Part shown: one piece after another, positions 57,401 through 64,000 of the stretch
How positions within the stretch are numbered: position 1 is the first letter of the stretch
How the letters are laid out: every line of letters begins with the position of its first letter
Assembly (NCBI GenBank): GCA_003667245.1
Contig: RCNN01000138.1
Coordinates: 1 to 64,000, forward strand
Source of the DNA: Heterostelium multicystogenum
Taxonomy: Eukaryota; Evosea; Eumycetozoa; Acytosteliales; Acytosteliaceae
Reading direction: 5' to 3'
Length of the DNA stretch: 64,000 nucleotides
Notes under the pieces: model-generated
Seen by the model: the letters and a program-made list of their open reading frames with translations, nothing else
What the model was told of the DNA's origin: nothing
The model's database searches: none
Program-made: the position numbers and the translations under genes

Positions 57401-60400
57401 CCTCTCCAGCTTTCGGACTCTCCTGTTAAACCTTTTATACAAAACCAACTTCGCCACCAACGCCACAACCACCACCTCTGTTAAAGCCGGCTGATTCTCC
57501 TATTAAACCAGTATATATTGTACCAACTCATGCACCTTTGTCACCACCTCCTCCACCTCCGTTGGAACTTTTTCATGCCAGAATCACACAAAACACCTAT
57601 ACATGTACCATCTCCAACACCACCCCAGTTTCAACCACTTTCCCCTCCACCACCTCTTTATGAACCCGAGTTAATTAGAATCAAAAAGAAAGAACAATCA
57701 CCAACAGCAGAAGAAAAATTCCAAGTTTTTTCAGATCTTTCATCTATTTCATTTCCCTCAAATGAAAGCAATGAATTCTTCAGTCCTCAATCTTTTATAC
57801 TTCTAGATGAGCTTGGTTCACCGATATCTAATATTAGCAACAGCACACCCCATGAGACAGTGGTAGCCGAAGAAATCCTCATGAAATTGGAACATATACC
57901 TCCCCCATCAACGAAAATGATGAGGTAGCTTTTATGGATAGTCCAATGACATTCATTGATGAAACAAATGATGAGAATATCAAAGACAATGCAATGCAAT
58001 ATAGAGAAAGATAATTTGGAAGTCAAGGATTACAATAACAACATCAACAACAATACTATTTAAAACTAATACTAATAATAATATCAATAATGAATCTATA
58101 TGCTTTTCATTTGTAGATCTCTTGGTCCTGATACTGAAGATATTCAAAAAGAAAACAGTTCAACTGGTCACAAAAACAACAATCAATCTAAAGATGCCAT
58201 AATGACCGAAAATACAGGAGTAATTACATCAAAAATCTCTAATGAATTATTTAATGATGGACTGTCTGTTTATAGACCATCGTTACCACCACCAAGTAAC
58301 CAAGATATTGTCGATGAAATTCGAGCCTCAATGAACCCTGTCACCATTTACAAGGAACTTTTTTACTCGAACCAAGGGGACTCAGAAAAGAAAAAAGTCT
58401 ATGAAACACCTGTCTTCAAATCAGGGATTTCCGACCTCAAAGGAATAAGCTACTGGAAACGTTTAGATGTGCAATCACAACTAAAAGTGACAAGTCGTAT
58501 ATTCACTCCTGCAGTGCCACACCTCCTTCGGCCCAAAGTATTTATTAGAGTTATTTAAACGATCAGAAAATCAAAAGGACAATCTGAGCGATTTACAGTT
58601 TCTAGCCAGGTTGTAGGCAATGACCAGTTCAAATTTAAGAAGCAACCCAAAGATGCATTCTCAACTCTCACAATCTACTCCTACATTTAGCTTCCTTGCA
58701 AAGCTAAATCCACACACACAGAGTGCACAGAAAGACTTGAGTAATAATTTAAATCAGTTCCTTACCCTCTTGAGTGTAGAGTTGCATATCGACACTAGGA
58801 GTGATTTGAATCCAAACCCAGAATTTGATGGCATCAAAGCCATTATCTATTGTTGCCGAGATGAAGGTATAATTGAATCACAAACGGAAAACTATCGAGA
58901 TCTCTTTGGTGTGCTGATGATCGACTCCAACATGCAGCCAGATCAGACTATCTGTAACAGATTTGGATTGGGAAGGAACTGTCAATTGCTACACGAATGA
59001 ACATCAGTTTATTGAAGGCATTTTGTGAGCTGGTTCGTAGCTTTGACGTAGATATTTTGGTTGGCTATGAAATTCAAATGCTCTCGCTTGGCTACATGAT
59101 TGAAAGAGCGAGATATCTAGGAATTTCACTGTGCGATGAAATCAGCAGAGTTATTTCTCCAGTAACCAATAACCAATACAACATGAAATCAGACAACTTT
59201 TTTGAAAGAGAGTTGGATCGATTTGGTTATGATCATTCCTCGGGTATCCAAATCATAGGTCGTATTGTTATTAATATATGGAGATTATTACGACATGAAA
59301 TAACTATTGATATCTACACTTACCAAAATCTATGCTTTCACCGGCTTAAACGTAGAGTTCCAGAGTACTCATCACAGACACTCACTGAATGGTACAACAG
59401 TGGTTGCTATACTTGGAGAACACTTTCCTATTATCTAGAACATTGCAAAGGAAAATTTCGATCTCCTCTACAGTTTTGATATCATTGGAAGAACCAGTGA
59501 GCTAGCTAGAGTATATGGAATAGACTTTTTCAGTGTTTTATCCAGAGGATCCCATTCCGTGTTGAGTCGATGCTCCTCAGACTTACAAAGCCCGAAAACT
59601 ATATTATGTACTCACCATCCAGAGATCAAACAACCAACCACCAATGCCGGAGAGCATCCCACTTGTAATGGACCCAATTTCCAAGATGTTCAACTCACCT
59701 GTTGTGGTTCTTGACTTCCAATCACTCTATCCATCCATCATGATTGCCTACAACTATTGTTATTCTACGTGTCTTGGGAAGGTGGCTCCGACCGATGAAG
59801 CTACACATGACAAAAATCTAGGCTCCGGTAAAATCAATATTAAACCAGGACTACTCCGTTTTCTTGGAGACAATATTTCTGTCTCTCCAAACGAAGTGAT
59901 GTTTACCAATGTTCAGACTCGAAAAGGATTGTTTCCTAAGCTCCTTTCTGAGGTACTTGAAACCAGAATCATGATTAAGAAGGCTATGAAGAAGCATAAA
60001 GATAACAAGAAAATTTATAATATGCTAGATGCACGTCAACTTGCCCTGAAGCTAATGGCCAATGTTTCTTTTGGTTATACAGCTGCCACATTTTCTGGAA
60101 GAATGTCATGTATTGAGATTGCAGATAGTATTGTCCAAACTGCTCGAGAAACTCTTGAGGCAGCAATCAGAATAACCGAAACTTCCAGAGAGTGGAGGGC
60201 AAAAGTAATTTATGGAGATACAGACAGTCTTTTTGTGCTTCTTCCAGGTGTTTCAAGAGAGGAAGCATTTGTGATTGGACAGAAAATTGCAGATAAAGTG
60301 ACATCGATGAATCCACGCCCCGTCAAACCTGATTTTTTGAAAAAGTATATCATCCTACTCTACTTGCAAACAAAAAGCGCTATGTCGGCTACAAGTATGA

Positions 60401-61415
60401 AAATCCAACTCAGAAAGTTCCAATTTTCGATGCCAAAGGTATTGAAACTGTTCGAAGAGATCAATGCAAACTTGTTTCGAAAATCATGGAAAAATCAATA
60501 CGAATCCTCTTTGAAAAGAAGGATCTCTCATTGGTGAAATCATATATCACTAGACAGTGGCAAAAGATATTCCAGGAGCGTGTATCACTCAAGGATTTTA
60601 TCTTCGCCAAAGCAGTAAAGTTTGGCAACTATTCAACGAATGGCCCACTACCCGCTGCGGCTCAACTTGCACAGAGAATAATGGAAAAGGATCCAAGAGG
60701 TGAGCCAAGGTATGGAGAGCGTGTCAGGTATGTCGTTGTATATGGGACTCCCAACTCGAGGTTGTGCGATCTTGTCGTTACACCTCACGAGTACATGACA
60801 AAAAAGACCCTGAAAATCAACATTTTTTATTATATAAACAAACAGATTATTCCAGCAATGGACAGAATTTTGAAACTGGTTGGTATCAATATTCACAAGT
60901 GGTTTGCTGCTTTCCCAAAGCAATATATAACTACACCTAATCAGAGAATCAACCTTTTCTTCAATAACAATCACCATCTTGGGCATGAACAACAACAAAA
61001 GTTTGATTGCAAATCAACAACAAAATACTGATCAACACCAGATTCAACAGTATACCATCGATCAGTTTTACTTCAGCAAGAATTGCTTTATCTGTGGATT
61101 TAATATTTCATTCCAATCAACAGTCAACGATAATACAATAATATCAACTTACCATTGTGCGAAAGTTGTTCACAAGATAAGCAAACACAATTCTACATAC
61201 TTATCAGCAGAATGAATCAAATCGAACTCCAAAAGAATAGAATCGTTGAAATATGTCATACCTGTATTGGACAACAACAATATTCAGAAGATATCGAGTG
61301 TCAATCTTTGGATTGCGATACCTTTTACGAAAGAATTAAACTTTTGAATCTTTACAGGAAATATGAACATTTGGTATCAAAGCACACTGGACAACCAACC
61401 AAAATAAATAAATAA
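54498..61415 (+). CDS. rev3: DNA polymerase zeta catalytic subunit (Rev3)
   Basis: B-family translesion polymerase that extends from damaged bases with Rev7. A hydrophilic start (MYNNDDSMLNECDITLDKSF, 54498; an alternative ATG is 54481) shifts frame into the Rev3 N-terminus: LFSIRIVDIDYYLSKPCVDL, VPIVRVFGSTPAGQKACLH, RGRPFYGYYPQDK and EAHIPFMLQVFLDYNLAGMS. A long Ser/Pro-rich insert spans about 56300-58000. The exonuclease-like domain reads LLSVELHIDTRSDLNPNPEF, GYEIQMLSLGYMIERARYLG and LYSFDIIGRTSELARVYGID. Polymerase motifs are VVLDFQSLYPSIM (A, 59704), LALKLMANVSFGYTA (B, 60040) and IYGDTDSLFVLLPG (C, 60208), then KVGINIHKWF-like C-terminus. Two Cys clusters end it: CFICGF/CESC (61084-61165) and CHTC/ECQSLDC (61255-61320). 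The stop is at 61413-61415. Introns are short (for example about 55500-55570). At least eight one-base breaks are present, the largest shift being near 60345 inside the polymerase domain. Confidence 0.93.
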
Positions 61416-61565
61416 TTAAAACGATTCTATTTTAAAATTTCTACAACTAGTATTAACCACACACAGAGAAATTATTAAATAATATTGGAAAAGGTTTATT
61501 TATCATGGATTCCAATTGTATTTTATAAATCTTAAGGCATTTGAATTTGTTAATAAGTATTTGAA

Positions 61566-62104
61566 ATGACTAGTGATATGTCCAAATCAATTAAAATATT
61601 AAACATTGTACTTTTTTACTTTATATTATTTTTTTTTCCAATTTGGAGATGGAGCATTATTTGAAATAAATGATGGATCAACTCACTACAATCTTACAAT
61701 AGAAATCAAAGACCCAGAAAAACATTAATCATGCTAGATCATTATTGATGGGTCTTACAAAAGAAAGACCTTATTTTATTATGCGAGATCGTCGAATCAT
61801 CAAAAACCAAATCAATATTTAAATATGAAGTAGACCCCTATACATTATCATTCAAAGAAGAAGTTCCTTTTTATGATGTACATAATAATCCTTGTGACTT
61901 TATAATGGAATTTCTGATGGCACACCATGGTCATGATGATATCAGAGTATGCAGAGGTGAAAATGTAAGTTATCCACTATTGTTTTTTTAAGAAAAATTA
62001 GTTAATAATAGAAAATAGAATGTAAAAAGATGTTATTGGTGTCCTTCTAAATACAGATTTGTAAGAGAAATTACAATAGATACACCTATTGTCAAAAGTA
62101 AATA
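61566..62104 (+). CDS. Small secreted protein of unknown family, frameshifted
   Basis: Not visible as one open frame but supported by a consistent reading. The ATG at 61566 gives MTSDMSKSIKILNIVLFYFI and a hydrophobic core (signal peptide) ending in a T9 run. With the T run corrected it continues QFGDGALFEINDGSTHYNLT, IEIKDPEK; after an A-run correction and one TGA near 61748 it gives LQKKDLILLCEIVESSKTKS, YEVDPYTLSFKEEVPFYDVH, CDFIMEFLMAHHGHDDIRVC and, across a GT-AG intron (about 61965-62018), NVKRCYWCPSKYRFVREITI, DTPIVKSK with TAA at 62102-62104. The mature protein has several Cys (LLCE, NPCD, RVCRG, RCYWC) fitting disulphides outside the cell. No family recognised; it may be a pseudogene. 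Confidence 0.45.
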
Positions 62105-62759
62105 AATAATAGAGCACTGTTAGTCCTAATTTGTTTTTAAAATTGAAATTTTTCAAAAGTTAAAACAATAGATATTCTATCAATTTTAACTTGTGTCTTT
62201 CTGATTCATCTTTTTTGACATTTCTACCTACATGGACAAACTTTATACTCCTAGTGTTACTATGAACTTAAAAATAAACTCTTAACTCTGATCTAATTTA
62301 GACTAAATTTTATAATTAAGAGATCATTGATTTCCTTCATGAAGACAAAGACTGGACCAAATCAAATTCCATTGAATTAACATTGAAGTTCAACTCACAT
62401 GTAATTTAACACGATATAAATATTGATTTTCAAGTATTTCCATATACACATATATAACAGACGTCACCCAATAGACTTTAGAATTTATCCAAATCTTCAT
62501 TGTGAACTTAAATGTTTAAACAAACTAAGTTGATAATAATGTAGGTTGTGATAAACAACTGATGATCATATTAGATTAGTGATGACTGTGTATAATAAAT
62601 TAGAAACAAACAAAAAGTAAAGGTTAATATTTTATTAAGAATGATTTTGGAAACAGGTTTTCATGGATAAATGAGGTCTATTGATCATATTGTATCTCTA
62701 TAGTTGTTAAGACTCCTGAATGGAACTTGTCAAAGGAAGTTTGTCCTTGTCTAATTCTT
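62105..62759. other. Intergenic region with a short coding-like remnant
   Basis: AT-rich. At about 62319-62408 the plus strand reads EIIDFLHEDKDWTKSNSIEL then TLKFNSHVI and a stop, a coding-like fragment with no start and no recognisable homologue; it could be a decayed copy of a neighbour gene. Nothing else stands out. Confidence 0.35.
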
Positions 62760-63288
62760 TTAAGGGAAATGGGGATATTTTTTGTAACCATGAACTATTT
62801 CGAATCTTTGCCAATCCTTCTTCCAGGTATTATCACGGAATGTAGATTCATTCTGTCCATCGGGGGATAGACGGATGACCAAACCATAGCCTGGTTGATA
62901 GATAAAACATAGTTATTACCATTCTCTTGGATTGGTAACATTTGAGTCCATCCAGCATCCCATTGGTCCTCCCACAAAGTGATTCCATCATCAATATATT
63001 TTGCAAGACCATCAGAGTAATGTAATAAAATGATTCTAGAATCAAATTTAATTTTATTTTTAAGTACTCTAATCATTTAATATATATATCTATTCCTATA
63101 GCTTTATAACTAAGATTTTTGTCAAGTGCTCCAATAAAAAACCTTCGTTTTTAGGATTGGGTTATCTAAACACACTGTTATATCTCTATTCTATCTAATA
63201 TATTCATAAAATTTATCTTTAGAGTCAATGGATCTGATTCAATACGCCAGCAGTAGGTAGGATCTACTCCCACTAAAGTTTTGACCAT
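62760..63288 (-). CDS. Small beta-rich protein of unknown family
   Basis: Minus-strand pieces read MVKTLVGVDPTYCWRIESDP (63288 down), then after AT-rich, possibly intronic sequence (about 63220-63080) KNKIKFDSRIILLHYSDGLA, DDGITLWEDQWDAGWTQMLP, IQENGNNYVLSINQ, a one-base shift near 62890, GYGLVIRLSPDGQNESTFRD and NTWKKDWQRFEIVHGYKKYP ending HFP with the stop at 62762-62760. Short alternating strands, many Trp and repeated D-G turns suggest a beta-sandwich or trefoil, possibly a carbohydrate-binding domain. This is a structural impression, not a family match. The N-terminal exon assignment is tentative. Confidence 0.45.
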
Positions 63289-63656
63289 TTTTTATTGAGA
63301 AACAAATCAATTTAACCACCCTCTGATGGTCTCTGTTTGATCACACAAGGTGCCTTGAATTTTTTCAGACCATTTCAAAAATAAATCAAAATTATTGGTC
63401 CCAAATTAAAAATTCAAGTTGTGGAGCCACAATTTAATTTTATAGTAAGAGGTTTTTAAAAATTTAAGTTCAAAAAAAAATCATCTTGTTCTTGCACTGC
63501 ATTCGAATGCACTACTCCTTGTACATTATCATTGTATAGTTTGATAGATTGTTAGTTAATCCTGTTTTTTTAACTGTATTTATTACCTTATTATTTATTA
63601 TTCTTTTATAACTATTATTTATATAAAAATATATATATACAAATAAAACTATTCAT
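63289..63656. promoter_or_regulatory. Divergent intergenic region between two small genes
   Basis: AT-rich, 368 bases between outward-facing starts, with A run 63471-63480 and TATATATATAC at 63629-63640 just before the plus-strand start. No gene seen. Confidence 0.4.
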
Positions 63657-63964
63657 ATGAAAATTTCAATACCACAAGACATCTCAGTTGAGTTGTTCTT
63701 TAGGAAGATACCAACACCAGAGAACGACGATGAAGTCAATGTAATTGCCATAGATATCCCAAAGAACACTGATCCCTCGTCCTGGCAACATTCCTCATGC
63801 AAAAGAATGACGTGAATATCAGAGATGCCCATTCTATTGAAAATGGAGTTCAGTTTACCGTTTCAAAAGTTGATTACCAAAACTCTGACTCAAAATACAA
63901 TTCTTTTATAAAAACAACCCTGTATGCTTGTCATCGACACTTCGCATTGCATTGTTCGACCTAA
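63657..63964 (+). CDS. Small hypothetical protein near the window end
   Basis: The ATG at 63657 gives MKISIPQDISVELFFRKIPT, PENDDEVNVIAIDIPKNTDP, SSWQ; one base must be shifted near 63795, after which the frame FLMQKNDVNIRDAHSIENGV, QFTVSKVDYQNSDSKYNSFI, KTTLYACHRHFALHCST runs to TAA at 63962-63964. The composition is coding-like in both halves. No family recognised; a further exon beyond the window is possible. Confidence 0.45.
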
Positions 63965-64000
63965 TATATATTAACATTTCGTAACACTAGATCATATTCA

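Noticed and set aside
57082..57468. Gly/Trp-rich 128-codon minus-strand frame
   Set aside because: Antisense of the proline/serine-rich insert of rev3; CCA/CCT repeats give Gly/Trp on the other strand.
1..64000. Search by eye for tRNA, rRNA, CRISPR arrays, LTRs or terminal inverted repeats
   Set aside because: No cloverleaf, no conserved rRNA segment, no spaced repeat array and no reverse transcriptase or integrase motif was seen; weak or short elements could be missed without a computed search.

Overview
The window is a piece of nuclear DNA from a social amoeba (Dictyostelia). The signs are AT-rich intergenic DNA full of A/T runs and TAA/AAT trinucleotide repeats, short AT-rich GT-AG introns, TAA as the favoured stop, asparagine, glutamine and threonine runs inside proteins, and a typical dictyostelid gene set (CRT-like transporter, pocket protein, a DgkA-type diacylglycerol kinase). 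Codon use is less extreme than in D. discoideum, which suggests a genus such as Cavenderia, Heterostelium or Acytostelium. The species cannot be fixed from the sequence alone.

Layout, left to right: a frameshifted gene with a mitochondrial-like presequence (minus, 1-1470); atg3 (minus); a 2.4-kb gap; a CRT-like transporter (plus); a diacylglycerol kinase (minus) divergent from a METTL25-type methyltransferase (plus); a helical, possibly RhoGAP-like gene (minus); a PABPN1-like RRM protein (plus); a 4.8-kb gap; a BRSK/SAD-type kinase (plus); a NADAR protein (plus) tail to tail with a small unknown gene (minus); a 3-ketosteroid-dehydrogenase-like flavoprotein (minus) divergent from a purple acid phosphatase (plus); a C2H2 regulator with polyQ/polyN (minus); a 4.4-kb gap; mitochondrial uS17 (minus) divergent from a coiled-coil protein (plus); WDR89 (plus); MOB1 (minus) divergent from an HGSNAT-like lysosomal acetyltransferase (plus); a Zn2Cys6-PAS transcription factor (plus); the retinoblastoma-like protein rblA (plus); the 7-kb DNA polymerase zeta catalytic gene rev3 (plus); and three small unrecognised genes at the right end.

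The genes are unrelated housekeeping, signalling and regulatory genes, each with its own promoter; there is no operon-like grouping. Themes that recur are lysosome/autophagy (atg3, CRT-like, HGSNAT-like, acid phosphatase), nuclear regulation (C2H2, Zn2Cys6-PAS, RblA, PABPN1-like) and kinase/lipid signalling (BRSK-like, DgkA, MOB1).

A dominant technical feature is that most well-conserved genes are interrupted by one-base insertions or deletions, many of them in homopolymers, although the protein continues perfectly in a neighbouring frame. This looks like residual sequencing error in a draft assembly rather than mass pseudogenisation. Gene boundaries below therefore span several frames. I saw no rRNA, tRNA, CRISPR array or intact transposon.
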